Shown here one piece after another: positions 9,074-19,102 of a stretch of DNA of 64,000 nt (its first letter is position 1; each line of letters starts with the position of its first letter). Location of the stretch: NCBI GenBank assembly GCA_035710745.1, contig DASTCX010000003.1:1-64000 (forward strand). Direction: 5' to 3'. The notes below the pieces were generated by a model. It worked only from the letters and a program-made list of their open reading frames with translations, was not told where the DNA came from and did not search any database. The stretch comes from Candidatus Eremiobacteraceae bacterium (lineage in GTDB: Bacteria > Vulcanimicrobiota > Vulcanimicrobiia > Eremiobacterales > Eremiobacteraceae). Both the position numbers and the translations under genes were made by a program.

Positions 9074-9093
9074 ATGTAGCTGTATTGCTACAT
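9074..9093 (-). promoter_or_regulatory. Palindromic operator candidate of the wHTH/NTase operon
   Basis: Perfect inverted repeat ATGTAGC-TGTATT-GCTACAT, 7-bp arms with a 6-bp spacer, centred about 28 bp upstream of the GTG start. It is AT-rich compared with its surroundings and lies where an autoregulator would bind. Confidence 0.55.
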
Positions 9094-9226
9094 AACCGTT
9101 ATATCGTCCGGGACGCGGTGGGCGCGACTCTCGCAAAGATCGAAACGACGCTGGAGCAGGTCCTCGACGCAGTTACGCCTCGAACCCGCTCTTCCGAATC
9201 GCCGGGTCACCCCTAAATTCGCTGGA

Positions 9227-11416
9227 TTAGGTACCCGCGGCAGATCCGAATCGAAGCACGTACTTGATGATGAGCCGATCGAGGGTCGCCGCCGCTGACG
9301 GCGAGCCGTAATTGATGTAGAGGTCGCCGCTACCAGTCCGTGTGTGGAAGCCTGCCGCCAGGTTCGTTCCGGTTTGCGTCGAGAACCCGCCCAGGCCATT
9401 GATGCCTCGCAACGATAGCGTTAGATTCGTCGACGGCCCCACGTTCCAACCGAGCGAGACGCGTCGCAGCCATTGCGAGTCGAGACTGCCGGTCGAAAGC
9501 CCGCGCTCGTATGAACCGTCGTATTCCAAGCCGAGCGTGTAGCGCGAGCCGAGCGGCTGCGAGGTCGTCGCGCTATATAGATGAAGCCAGTTGCCACCGA
9601 ACGACCCCCAATTCACGAGCACGTCGAACGGCTTGGGCGTCCCATCACCAAACCCGAGCGGTACGTACATGAGGTTGAACGGCACGTTCGAACCGTCGGT
9701 ATACGTCGGATAGCCGCTGAAGAAATTGCCGCCGTAGCCGCGCAGCTCGCTCGTCGACGGTCCGATCCCGTTGATGGAAAGCCCGTTCTTGAAGACCGCG
9801 CTGAAGAAGATGTTCGAATCGGCCTCGTGCACGGCGCCGCTGCGGTCGAGCAGCCGATCGCCCTGGAAGAACATGCTCCAGCTCTTCACGCCGGGCGTGC
9901 TGCCGTTGAAATTGACGTAGCCCGTCGGCCCGCGGATGTCGGAGATCGTCGTGAATCCATCGATCGGATCGTAGTTGGGTCCCACGTCGGCGTATTGCGC
10001 GATGATCTGGTAGTCAGGCTTTTCTAGATACACCCAGTCGTTCGTCGATTGCGTGACGCCTTGCGGCACCCACGAGCCGCTCTCATCGGCGCCGTTGAGC
10101 GACCACACGAATCCGCTCGTCCGATTGAGGCCTCGAGCTCCGACCTCTTCGGTCGAATCGGTCCCCGCGATGCTATGGTGCGCGAGCACGCCATCCGCCC
10201 AGTACATGAACGAGCGATCGTCCGTCGCATGCTTGTAGCCGAAAGCCTGATCGTCGAACGTGTCGCCCGTCAGCTGATCGTAGCCGCGGAACGAGAGTAG
10301 GCCGAAACTTTGGAGGCCGAACGTCCCTTCGATCTTCGCGCCGCGGTCGAACGGTCCGATGCTGGGCGAGTAGAAGACCTCGTCTTTCGGCGCGTTGAAG
10401 TCCGTGTAGCCATCGGGGTTCGGATCGACGAAAGCGGCGCCTTCGGCGAAGAACGGCCGGTACTCGGTCAGCTGCCGAGCGAATTCTTGCGGCGCGATCG
10501 TCTGCTGGTCGATTTCGACGTTCGAGAAATCCGGATTCGCGGTGCCGACGAAGTTGATCGTCGATGTCAGCGGCACGCTCGCGTCGACGCCGGCCGAGCG
10601 CGTATGCTCGGGCTGGAACGTGCCGTTGGCTTGCTGGTAGAGTCCGCGATCGACACCCGCACTCGTCAGGCCATACACCTCGAGCCTCGGCTTCGGTCGT
10701 GCGCCGACGTTGCTCGCGAGCGTGACGCCCGTGACGTGCGGCCAAAAACGCAGGTCAGCGAAGGACGGCCAGGCGGCCCCGACCATGTCTATCATTATCG
10801 GATCGAATGCCCAAGAGATGTGCTCGCCTTTCGCGGCGATACCGCGGAAGAATCCTATGCGCCAATTCTGCCCCGCACCCGCATGCAGCCGCATGGAACG
10901 AAGCGGGATGATCATGACCGCCCGCCACGTCTTGCCCTGCACTGCCGTTACGACTTTCCAATCCGGCCGATAGCGCACGTCTTCGGTCGATTGTTGGTAG
11001 CGGATGCCACGCGGCGTCGTCTCGAAGAGGTACGCTTGCGAGCCGTTGCCGCTCGTGTCGATCCCGACCGCGACGAAATCGTCGACGCCGAAACCGACGT
11101 CGTTCGCCGTCTGCGTGGCGACGATCGGTTCGGACGATTGCGGCACGACGAATCCGACATACACGTTCGCGTCGTCGTAGAGTATGCTCACCTGTGGCCC
11201 ATCAGCCGGCTGCCGGGTCGTCACGTTTTCCCACTGTCCGACGACCGGCACCGCGCCCGCTTGCCACGCTGGGTCGGTCATCGACGGGTCGGCGCTTAGC
11301 GGATGCGGCGCGCGGACGAGCTGAAACGAATATGAGGATGTGGCGGCGGCATGCGCCTCAGCGGTAAATCCCAGCAAGATCACAGCCACCGCGAAAAGCA
11401 CGGAAATCGGTCTCAT
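9227..11416 (-). CDS. Secreted CBM9-like/DUF5916 family protein
   Basis: 729 aa. The signal peptide covers about 1-24 (MRPISVLFAVAVILLGFTAEAHA). Res. 30-230 resemble the carbohydrate-binding family 9-like sandwich (DPAWQAG ... VSILYDDANVYVGF ... FRAVMIIPLRSM-like strands). The rest is beta-rich with many amphipathic strands ending in a hydrophobic-aromatic C terminus, as in DUF5916 outer-membrane-type proteins. The role is unknown; polysaccharide binding or export at the cell surface is plausible. Divergent from the winged-helix/TPR regulator 71 bp away, which may control it. ATG at 11414-11416 precedes the signal peptide directly. Confidence 0.75.
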   Translation of the reverse strand: MRPISVLFAVAVILLGFTAEAHAAATSSYSFQLVRAPHPLSADPSMTDPAWQAGAVPVVGQWENVTTRQPADGPQVSILYDDANVYVGFVVPQSSEPIVATQTANDVGFGVDDFVAVGIDTSGNGSQAYLFETTPRGIRYQQSTEDVRYRPDWKVVTAVQGKTWRAVMIIPLRSMRLHAGAGQNWRIGFFRGIAAKGEHISWAFDPIMIDMVGAAWPSFADLRFWPHVTGVTLASNVGARPKPRLEVYGLTSAGVDRGLYQQANGTFQPEHTRSAGVDASVPLTSTINFVGTANPDFSNVEIDQQTIAPQEFARQLTEYRPFFAEGAAFVDPNPDGYTDFNAPKDEVFYSPSIGPFDRGAKIEGTFGLQSFGLLSFRGYDQLTGDTFDDQAFGYKHATDDRSFMYWADGVLAHHSIAGTDSTEEVGARGLNRTSGFVWSLNGADESGSWVPQGVTQSTNDWVYLEKPDYQIIAQYADVGPNYDPIDGFTTISDIRGPTGYVNFNGSTPGVKSWSMFFQGDRLLDRSGAVHEADSNIFFSAVFKNGLSINGIGPSTSELRGYGGNFFSGYPTYTDGSNVPFNLMYVPLGFGDGTPKPFDVLVNWGSFGGNWLHLYSATTSQPLGSRYTLGLEYDGSYERGLSTGSLDSQWLRRVSLGWNVGPSTNLTLSLRGINGLGGFSTQTGTNLAAGFHTRTGSGDLYINYGSPSAAATLDRLIIKYVLRFGSAAGT

Positions 11417-11487
11417 GGGTGGAGTATCGCGCAGGCAGCCCTTGCGCGTCTTCAGAACCGCCATCAAAATCCTATGATGGGCTTCGG

Positions 11488-12888
11488 ATGATGATCGTAT
11501 ACCGGATCGGGCCCTTCGAACTCCAAGCGGAGCGGTTGGTCGCAACTTGCGACGGCGCGGCACTCGGCTTCGGCCCCAAAGTCGCCGAAACGCTTCTCGC
11601 GCTCGCCGAGCAGCCAGGTCGCACCCTTTCGAAGTCTGAGCTCCTCGACCGCATTTGGCCCGACCGCTTCATCGAAGAGGCGAATCTCGCTCAAAACGTC
11701 TACGTCATCCGCAAGGCGTTCCGGGCACACGGTGTTCCTGATGCTATCGAGACTGTTGCGCGCTACGGCTATCGCCTGACCGTTCCGATCGTCCGCGTGG
11801 CGCACGTAGCGCCGGCGGCCGAGGCGGTGCGGTCGTCCGACTACACGCGACCTCTCCGACACTTCGCGAACCGGATGGTCGTTATCGCCGGTGCCGCCTC
11901 CATGATAGCAGCGGCCCTCTTCATCACCGGGAGCGGTGCGCTCGACGGTCGCGCAGCGTCGCAAAAGCATCTCTCGACTCGCGGCGCGCAACTCTACGCG
12001 ATCGGCACGTACTTCTGGAACGAGCGGACGCGCGACGGCGTCCGCAAGAGCCTGACGTATTTCGCACAGGTCGTCAATAGCGATCCAACCGATCCGCGCG
12101 GCTACGCCGGTCTCGCCGATGCGAACGCGATGATCGGCGCGTACTGTTACGGCACGCACGGACCCTCGGTCTACTTCGCGCGCGCAAAGGCGTACGCGAA
12201 CGAGGCTCTCGCCCTGGATCCGGATTCGGCGGAGGCGCACGCGGTGCTCGGTGTGCTCGCGCTTCAAGACGCCGACACGCGACGCTCGGCCGCCAAGCCG
12301 CCCGAGACGCAGGCGTCAGAGAAACAGCAGGCCATGTCCGAGCTGGAGCACGCGATCGCGCTCGACCCCAACTACGCGCCGGCACAGGAGTGGTACGGGA
12401 TCGCACTCGTTGAAGAAGGCAAATTGTCCGACGGGATCGCGCACTTGAAGACGGCGTCAGCGCTCGATCCGCTTTCTGTTTCGACGACGGCGTGGCTCGG
12501 CGCAGCGGCCTATGAAGAGCATCGCTTCGATGACTCGATCGCGTACGGACACCAGGCGCTCGAGTTATCTCCGAAACGAGTCGATGTGCTCGGCATGCTC
12601 GGCAAGGCGTACGAAGCGAGAGGCGACATCGATCTAGCTATTGCGTCCTTCAAACGCTACGCCGCAGTCGATCCGTACTATCGGCCGGAAGCAGCTGCGC
12701 TGCTATCGCGCGCATACGTGCTCGAACGACGGGTGCCGGTGGCGCGCGCGGAATTCGCATTCGCATTGGCGCACGCAGACGCGACCAACCTCGCCGACCT
12801 CGAGGCCGCGGCCGTTGCGCTCGGCGATCGAAAGAGCGCCGCGGATATCCTGCGCCGCACGCACGGGCATTTCTTCAACCTGGCCTGA
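11488..12888 (+). CDS. CadC-like membrane regulator: winged helix, one TM, TPR repeats
   Basis: 466 aa. Res. 1-100 form an OmpR/PhoB-type winged helix (YRIGPFELQAERL ... GRTLSKSELLDRIWP ... YVIRKAFR ... ETVARYGYRLTVP). There is one membrane helix at about 130-150 (MVVIAGAASMIAAALFITG), then about six TPR-like helical repeats (ALDPDSAEAHAVLGVLAL, ALDPNYAPAQEWYGIALVEEG). No receiver domain is present, so it probably acts in the membrane like CadC/ToxR. Two adjacent ATGs (11488, 11491) are possible. Either its divergent neighbour (DUF5916) or the downstream propeller genes could be the target. Confidence 0.85.
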   Translation: MMIVYRIGPFELQAERLVATCDGAALGFGPKVAETLLALAEQPGRTLSKSELLDRIWPDRFIEEANLAQNVYVIRKAFRAHGVPDAIETVARYGYRLTVPIVRVAHVAPAAEAVRSSDYTRPLRHFANRMVVIAGAASMIAAALFITGSGALDGRAASQKHLSTRGAQLYAIGTYFWNERTRDGVRKSLTYFAQVVNSDPTDPRGYAGLADANAMIGAYCYGTHGPSVYFARAKAYANEALALDPDSAEAHAVLGVLALQDADTRRSAAKPPETQASEKQQAMSELEHAIALDPNYAPAQEWYGIALVEEGKLSDGIAHLKTASALDPLSVSTTAWLGAAAYEEHRFDDSIAYGHQALELSPKRVDVLGMLGKAYEARGDIDLAIASFKRYAAVDPYYRPEAAALLSRAYVLERRVPVARAEFAFALAHADATNLADLEAAAVALGDRKSAADILRRTHGHFFNLA

Positions 12889-13106
12889 GGCTGGTCCAGC
12901 CGAACACCGCGCCAAGTCCCCTCAAACGCTCAGTATCAACCGACATGCGCCTTCCCTAGGGTCATGCCACGAGCGTGACGCTTCCACGCCGCGGAGCCTG
13001 ACCGGGACCAAATGACTACGCCGCTAAGAGGGCGGCCTCTCAGCAAGACGAGAACTCAATATCGGACCTTCTAGTCATCATTCTTTCGTCAGAAGGCTGT
13101 TGCTTT

Positions 13107-15035
13107 ATGTTCGGTCGACGTCGCATCGGTTCTATTGCAGCCGTTGTCTTTTTCATTGGCGGCGTTCTGTCGGCAAGCGTGCGGCCGGCGGAAGCGCAGC
13201 CCTACCTGGGCACAGTCAAGGCGATAAACGGCGACTACTACGGCGTTCAAGCGATCACGTACGATCCGATTAAGAAGCACATCTTTGCTCAATACCTTCA
13301 GTCGGGTGAATGGGTCGTCGCTCGCATCACTCAAGCCGGCATCGCGACACCCCTCGTCGTTCTGCCATTTTCGGTTTTCGATCTCGCTTTCGACAGTCAG
13401 ACCGGCAAGGTGTACGCCGGATACGGTTGCGAGATCATCCAGATATCAGCCGCAAACGGCGCGACGACGGTACTGGCCGGCAGCACCACGTGCGGTACAG
13501 CCGACGGTAAAGGGCCGCTGGCGCAATTCCAAAAGCCGAACGGAATCGCGGTCGATGGCACAAACGGTGATCTATACGTCGCCGATAGCGATCGCGTTAG
13601 GAAGGTCACTCCCCATGGCGTCGTGACTACGCTGACCGCCCCCGGCAGCATCGGAGGCGGCAACTGCCAGCCTTTCAATCGCGGCTTCCAAGGCGTCGCC
13701 TACGATGCGCTCGACGGAAACCTCTACGTCGCCGACTCGTGCCCGAACATCATCCGGCGAGTGACCGTCACAACGGGGCAAGTCACGAACGCCTACGGCC
13801 AGTGTTTTCTCGATCAGTTCTTCGACTGTGAAGCGTTGTCGCGCGACGGAACAGGCACGAGCGCGCTGTTCGCAAGCCCTAGCGGGATCGTATACAGCGC
13901 CATCGACCAGGCACTTTACGTTGCTGACGCTCTGAACAACCAGATCCGGCGAATTTCGCCGCAGGGCGTGGTGACGACACTCGCCGGCAGCGGACATGCC
14001 GAGTTCGCGAACGGCATCGGCAATCTCGCGTCGTTCGACGAACCCGACGGTGTCGCGGCCAGTGCGAACGGCGTGCTCTACGTCGCGGATACCATCAATC
14101 AATCGATCCGCACCGTCGCGAGCACTGGACCGACGCCTCCGCCTCCGCCGCACAGCTTCAGGCTGATGGACGTTCCCGACATCGGAGCTCATCCGTACGG
14201 CATCACGTTCTCGACCGACGGCTCACTTTGGTACACGGAGACCGATTTCGCCAAGGTCTTGAAGATCGATACTACGGGGATGCAGCACTCGTTCACGCTG
14301 CCGTCCGGAAGCTTCCCTCAGGACATCGTCGGTGACGCGTCGGGCAACGTCTGGTTCGATATCGGTCTCGGCCCACCGCCGTTTTCGCCGACACCGTCGA
14401 TCGGCGTCATTCGGTCCGACGGCACCATGAACACATACAGCGTGCCGGGCGGTGTCGACGTGACGTCGATGACCCTCGGGCCTGACGGCAACATCTGGTT
14501 CGTCGCATCGAACGTCGACCTGCTTGGATTCATAACGGGCACCGGAACGGTAACCGAGTTCACCGTCGATCCGGCGAATTACATCTCAGGCGGCTTGTCC
14601 GGCGATATATGGACGACAGGGACGGGTTTCATCGAGCGCTTTTCGACGAGTGGCACGCTGCTCAAGAAATACGTCACGAACCAGTTTCAGATATCGGAGT
14701 TCAACCCGATCGCGCCCGGGCCAGTCGATCGGATGTGGTTCGCGCAAGCGGTCGACGTCGGCGAAGTCCTCAAATCGACGGTCGCGACGTTCCAACTGCC
14801 TCCGCAACCGCAGCCGTTCGGTTGGGATCCGCAGGGCGTCGTTGAGGGCTCGGACCGAGCCGTGTGGTTCACGTCGGGCTCGAGCGGCGACCTCGGCCGC
14901 ATGACCTCGACAGGAGTTTTCAAGGCGCTCGAGATTCCCGCACCACGATCCTCGCCGACCCGGATCGTCTTGGCGCCCGATGGTTCGCTTTGGTTCGTCG
15001 ACTTCGGCGCGTCGAAGATCGGACGGTGGTTCTGA
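13107..15035 (+). CDS. Secreted NHL/Vgb-like beta-propeller protein 1
   Basis: 642 aa. Signal peptide about 1-31 (ends VRPAEA). Res. 30-345 carry NHL-type blades (TADGKGPLAQFQKPNGIAVDG, NQIRRISPQGVVTTLAGSG). A Pro-rich hinge TPPPPPH follows, then a second propeller of virginiamycin-B-lyase-like blades (DGSLWYTE, GNVWFDIG, DGNIWFVA, DRAVWFTS, DGSLWFVD). The lyase active site is not evident, so this is a fold resemblance. AGAAGG lies upstream of the ATG. Its stop overlaps the next ATG (TGATG), and it is the first of three tandem paralogs. Confidence 0.85.
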   Translation: MFGRRRIGSIAAVVFFIGGVLSASVRPAEAQPYLGTVKAINGDYYGVQAITYDPIKKHIFAQYLQSGEWVVARITQAGIATPLVVLPFSVFDLAFDSQTGKVYAGYGCEIIQISAANGATTVLAGSTTCGTADGKGPLAQFQKPNGIAVDGTNGDLYVADSDRVRKVTPHGVVTTLTAPGSIGGGNCQPFNRGFQGVAYDALDGNLYVADSCPNIIRRVTVTTGQVTNAYGQCFLDQFFDCEALSRDGTGTSALFASPSGIVYSAIDQALYVADALNNQIRRISPQGVVTTLAGSGHAEFANGIGNLASFDEPDGVAASANGVLYVADTINQSIRTVASTGPTPPPPPHSFRLMDVPDIGAHPYGITFSTDGSLWYTETDFAKVLKIDTTGMQHSFTLPSGSFPQDIVGDASGNVWFDIGLGPPPFSPTPSIGVIRSDGTMNTYSVPGGVDVTSMTLGPDGNIWFVASNVDLLGFITGTGTVTEFTVDPANYISGGLSGDIWTTGTGFIERFSTSGTLLKKYVTNQFQISEFNPIAPGPVDRMWFAQAVDVGEVLKSTVATFQLPPQPQPFGWDPQGVVEGSDRAVWFTSGSSGDLGRMTSTGVFKALEIPAPRSSPTRIVLAPDGSLWFVDFGASKIGRWF

Positions 15036-17041
15036 TGGCTGTCAATAGGCAAAAGGTTGCCGGCGCTGCGCTCGTCGCGGTACTGCTCTTGACGGGATCG
15101 GCTGCATCTGCGAGGCTTTCGCCTCGCGGGCAGGTATTGCCGGCGTTGATGCGCGTATCGGCCACGGTCGTACGCGCGCGTCTCGTGCCCGATGGATATT
15201 CGGCAATCATCAATCGAAGCGGGACCGCTTATCAGGGCAAGGTCACGACCATTCCGGGTGTCTTCCAAGGTCTCGGACCGGTCGCGTCAGATCCTGACAC
15301 GGGTGGCCTCATCGCGACCGTGTCCGGCTCACCGACGATATTGGAACTCGTCGCCCTGAACGGCAAGACGTCGCAGATAACGACGTTCAACGGTTCATTC
15401 CCATTCATGGTGTACGACCAAGGCTCGCAATTGATCTACGCGCCGGAAGGCTGTACGGTCGTCACCGTTTCGCCGAGCACGGGCGTCATCTCGACGCTCG
15501 CGGGCAGCTCGACGTGCGGCACGAACGACGGCCAAGGAGCAAACGCGCAATTCCAAGGTCCGACCGGCATCGCGCTCGACGGCACGAACAAGATCCTCTA
15601 CGTCGCCGACAAAGATCGCATCCGATCTGTCAGTGAATCCGGTCTCGTGAAGACAGTCACGGCGCCCGGGTCGATCGGACCGCCGAATGGGTTGTTCTGC
15701 TTCGACGGCCCGAGCCTCTTAGGGCTGACGTTCGATCCCGACAATGCGAAATTGTATCTCGCCGACACGTGCTCGGAACTGATCCGTCGGATCGACCCGA
15801 CCCACGGAAGCGTTGCGACGCTCGCTGGGCAATGCATCTTGCTCAACTCGGCCGAGTGCGAAGACCTATACCGGGATGGGCACGGGACGTCGGCTTTCTT
15901 CTCCTTTCCGTCCGACATCACGTACGATCACGCCGACGGCTTTCTTTACGTTTCGGAATACCACAACAATCTGGTCAGGCGCGTGAGCACGACCGGAGAT
16001 GTCACGACGCTCGCGGGAAACGGCCACAACGAATTTCGTAACGGCGTTGGACCGAGCGCCGCATTCAACGCGCCGATCGCGATCGCGGCGAACGTCGACG
16101 GCACCATAGCCGTCGCCGACGTGAGTAACAGCGCCATTCGCCAAGTCGTCGCCGACGGTCCGACACCTCCGCCGCCGCCGCACGGCATGACCTTGCTCGA
16201 TCCACCGACCCCAGGGGAAGCGCCGGTCGGCATCGCTGCGGCTCCGGACGGTTCTATGATATACACGGCGCCGGCATCTCATATCCTCGGCCGGATCGCG
16301 ACGAACGGCGCGATTACCGAGGTGCAATTGCCTTCGAACGTGTCACCGGGGATGGTCGCCGTCGACGCCGCCGGCGATGTGTGGTTCACCAACAATCTCT
16401 TCATCGGCGAATACACCGCGGGCGGCACTTTGCTGTCGTTCCCGATCCCCTCCGGCAACAGCGCATCGGACATCGCGATCGGAGCCGACGGGAATCCATG
16501 GTTCGTCGCAGGTCAGTCGATCGGTGTCGTGATCCCATCCGGCTCGGTCGTTCAATACTCGATCGACGCCGCGTCGTCGCTCGCCGCAGGCTTTTCCAGC
16601 GATCTTTGGACATTGGGAGCAATCCAGTCCGTCGGCGGTTTCGTCGACCGCGTGTCGACCCAAGGCGCCGTGCTGCAGCGCCTGGAGTTCCAAGATATCA
16701 CGATCGGACCGATCGCGAGGGGCCCCGGTAACAAGATGTGGATTGGCCAGGCGGGCGCGATCGGCGCCATCTATCCGCATAACATTCTGTTGTATCAACT
16801 GCCGATCTCCCCGTACGCGAGCGGTGAGTGGGGGCCGCTCGGGTTGGTCGAGGGTCCCGACAAGGCGCTCTGGTTCACCGCGAACCTGCCGGGTTACATC
16901 GGGCGAATGACGTCTCAGGGTGCGTTCACGCCGCACGAAATACCGGCGCCTCGAACGGCGCCCGAAAGCATGGCGGTTGGCGCGAACGGCGCGATCTGGT
17001 TCACGGATCCAGGAGCGCTCAAGATAGGCAGGTGGTTCTGA
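15035..17041 (+). CDS. Secreted NHL/Vgb-like beta-propeller protein 2
   Basis: 668 aa, paralog of its neighbours with the same plan: signal peptide (about 1-28, LVAVLLLTGSAASA), NHL propeller with GTNDGQGANAQFQGPTGIALDG, PPPPPH hinge at about 390, then Vgb-like blades (GDVWFTNN, DGNPWFVA, DKALWFTA, NGAIWFTD). The ATG overlaps the preceding stop by one base (TGATG), implying translational coupling and equal dosage. No catalytic residues recognised. Extracellular ligand- or partner-binding role is inferred from the fold only. Confidence 0.85.
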   Translation: MAVNRQKVAGAALVAVLLLTGSAASARLSPRGQVLPALMRVSATVVRARLVPDGYSAIINRSGTAYQGKVTTIPGVFQGLGPVASDPDTGGLIATVSGSPTILELVALNGKTSQITTFNGSFPFMVYDQGSQLIYAPEGCTVVTVSPSTGVISTLAGSSTCGTNDGQGANAQFQGPTGIALDGTNKILYVADKDRIRSVSESGLVKTVTAPGSIGPPNGLFCFDGPSLLGLTFDPDNAKLYLADTCSELIRRIDPTHGSVATLAGQCILLNSAECEDLYRDGHGTSAFFSFPSDITYDHADGFLYVSEYHNNLVRRVSTTGDVTTLAGNGHNEFRNGVGPSAAFNAPIAIAANVDGTIAVADVSNSAIRQVVADGPTPPPPPHGMTLLDPPTPGEAPVGIAAAPDGSMIYTAPASHILGRIATNGAITEVQLPSNVSPGMVAVDAAGDVWFTNNLFIGEYTAGGTLLSFPIPSGNSASDIAIGADGNPWFVAGQSIGVVIPSGSVVQYSIDAASSLAAGFSSDLWTLGAIQSVGGFVDRVSTQGAVLQRLEFQDITIGPIARGPGNKMWIGQAGAIGAIYPHNILLYQLPISPYASGEWGPLGLVEGPDKALWFTANLPGYIGRMTSQGAFTPHEIPAPRTAPESMAVGANGAIWFTDPGALKIGRWF

Positions 17042-19071
17042 TGCTCCGCCAAACGATGGGCGTCGCACTCGTGTGGTTTGCGATCGCTGTCGTGCCGCAA
17101 TTGGCGCCTGGTCCTGTGTCGGCGCACTTGCTCGGTCTGCACACGCCCGCAGCGATACAGACGCACCCACAGCGCGTTCCGATAAGAGTCGCGCCGATCG
17201 CCCGTCGGAGCCCCGGTACGACGGACGCCGGAACCGTCACGACGATAATCGGCAATACGAGCCAGTACCTCGGTGCGGCCTATGACCCCCAAAACAAGTC
17301 ATACTACCTCATCGCGGGAGAGATCCTCGATCAGCTCTCCAATGGCCAGATCTCACGGCTGACGAATTTCTTCGCCTACAGTTCTCCGACGTCAATAGTA
17401 TGGGACTCGCATAGCGGCGTCATGTACGTCACCATCCCGTTCCTCTACGAGATCCTCCAGGTGACGACAGGCGGTTCCATCTCACTATTGGCCGGGGGCA
17501 CGCGGGGCACGAACGATGGCACCGGCGCGGCCGCTCAGTTCGTGGACCCGGGGGGTATCGCGCTCGACAGCATTCACAACGTCCTATACGTCGTCGATAA
17601 CGATCGCCTTCGCGCCATCACTGAATCGGGTGTCGTCACAACGGTCGGACCGCTCGGGTTCTTCAATAACATAGGTGTCGCTAGCGTCACCTACGACAGC
17701 ACGAACGGCGACGTCGCGATAGACTCTGTCGCTCTTGACGACATCATTTTGTACCAGCCGGTGACGAACACGTACAAGACGCTAGCAGGACGATGCATTC
17801 CCGCACAGTTCCCCAACAATTGTCTGCAGCTGCACCAGGACGGTCGAGGCAAGAAAGCGCTCTTCGCATATCCTTCGTCGATCACGTACGATGCTGGTTC
17901 AGACTCCTTTTATATCGCGGATTGGTTCAACTACGAAGTCCGTAAAGTTGATGCGAGCGGGAACGTGACGACGTTCGCCGGGAGCGGTGCGCCGATCATT
18001 CAGGATGGCATCGGCCTTGCGGCGAGCTTCGGCGGTCCGGACTGCACGACCATCAATTCGGACCTCGACGAGCTATTCGTTTGCGACTACGGCGCTCAAC
18101 GTCTTGCCACGCTCTCCGGACCGCCGGCGCCCCCGCCGTCGAACGCGATTGCTATGCAGCCGACGAAGACGCTTCTTTCGTCGCCCAGCGGCATCACGTC
18201 CACGAGCGACGGAAGCGTTTGGTACGGCGAAGGCGGCCCGGGTTACATCGCGCGCATCTTCCCGACGGGAAAGACGACCGAATTCGCACTACCGGCCCGC
18301 TACGCGGAGCCGAACGACTTGGCGACGGACAGCGCTGGCAACATTTGGTTCGAGGACGCCTATGCGCCGAACAACTTCGGCCAGCCCACCTCATTGTCGA
18401 TAGCGCGGATGCGCACGAACGGCGCGGTGAGCGAGGTACCCTTGACCGGGACGTGCGGCTTTGCCCCGCAATCGGCTTCTTCGCTGACGCCCGATGCGAC
18501 CGGCGACATTTGGTTCGCATCGAATTGCCCGTCAGCGCTCGGCCAAGTCACTGCGCAGCTGAAGGTAAGGCTGTTCTCACCCACAGGTTTGAACTCGATT
18601 GTGATCGCGCCAGACGGCACGCTCTGGGGCGGCGCTCAGGACGAGATATACCACTTCAACTCCGACGGTTCGATCCGCGCGACGTACACCGGTCTCGGTT
18701 TGGACGCGGGGATTGCTTGGGGCTCCGATGGCAGTGTTTGGTTTCTATCAAACGGCCGCAACGAGATCGGAACTCTCAACCCGTCAACGGGCGTAGTAGT
18801 CGAGTTCCAGCTGCCTCCGTGCGGATGCAACGGTAACGTGCGCGGTCTTGGCGACCTAAAAGCGGGTCCTGACGGCGCGCTCTGGTTCACCGAGGGCTAC
18901 ATATTTGGATCGTCATGGTTCTACGGCGGCGTCGGTCACGTGACCACTGCGGGGACGTTTACCGAGTTCCGAACGTATGAACCGCGAAGTCAGCCGACGG
19001 GTCTGACCTTCGATCTGTCGGGCAGGATGTGGACCGCCGACGGCGGCGCGAACAAGGTCGGTCACCTATAA
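17041..19071 (+). CDS. Secreted NHL/Vgb-like beta-propeller protein 3
   Basis: 676 aa, third tandem paralog. Signal peptide about 1-28 (ALVWFAIAVVPQLAPGPVSA). NHL blades (GTNDGTGAAAQFVDPGGIALDS) come first, then a hinge with PPAPPPS, then Vgb-like blades (DGSVWYGE, GNIWFEDA, DGTLWGGA, DGALWFTE). It is the most divergent of the three. TGATG overlap with gene 2. The cysteines (CIPAQFPNNC, CGFAPQ, CPS, CGCNG) could form disulfides outside the cell. No terminator is evident before the next gene 31 bp downstream. Confidence 0.84.
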   Translation: MLRQTMGVALVWFAIAVVPQLAPGPVSAHLLGLHTPAAIQTHPQRVPIRVAPIARRSPGTTDAGTVTTIIGNTSQYLGAAYDPQNKSYYLIAGEILDQLSNGQISRLTNFFAYSSPTSIVWDSHSGVMYVTIPFLYEILQVTTGGSISLLAGGTRGTNDGTGAAAQFVDPGGIALDSIHNVLYVVDNDRLRAITESGVVTTVGPLGFFNNIGVASVTYDSTNGDVAIDSVALDDIILYQPVTNTYKTLAGRCIPAQFPNNCLQLHQDGRGKKALFAYPSSITYDAGSDSFYIADWFNYEVRKVDASGNVTTFAGSGAPIIQDGIGLAASFGGPDCTTINSDLDELFVCDYGAQRLATLSGPPAPPPSNAIAMQPTKTLLSSPSGITSTSDGSVWYGEGGPGYIARIFPTGKTTEFALPARYAEPNDLATDSAGNIWFEDAYAPNNFGQPTSLSIARMRTNGAVSEVPLTGTCGFAPQSASSLTPDATGDIWFASNCPSALGQVTAQLKVRLFSPTGLNSIVIAPDGTLWGGAQDEIYHFNSDGSIRATYTGLGLDAGIAWGSDGSVWFLSNGRNEIGTLNPSTGVVVEFQLPPCGCNGNVRGLGDLKAGPDGALWFTEGYIFGSSWFYGGVGHVTTAGTFTEFRTYEPRSQPTGLTFDLSGRMWTADGGANKVGHL

Positions 19072-19102
19072 CCGCAGCGTTGAATAGGCCGATAACCTAT
19101 CC

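Noticed and set aside
14864-15034. Upstream extension of propeller gene 2 (and similarly of gene 3 from 16828)
   Set aside because: The extension is another frame of the preceding gene; the signal peptide begins right at the TGATG overlap.
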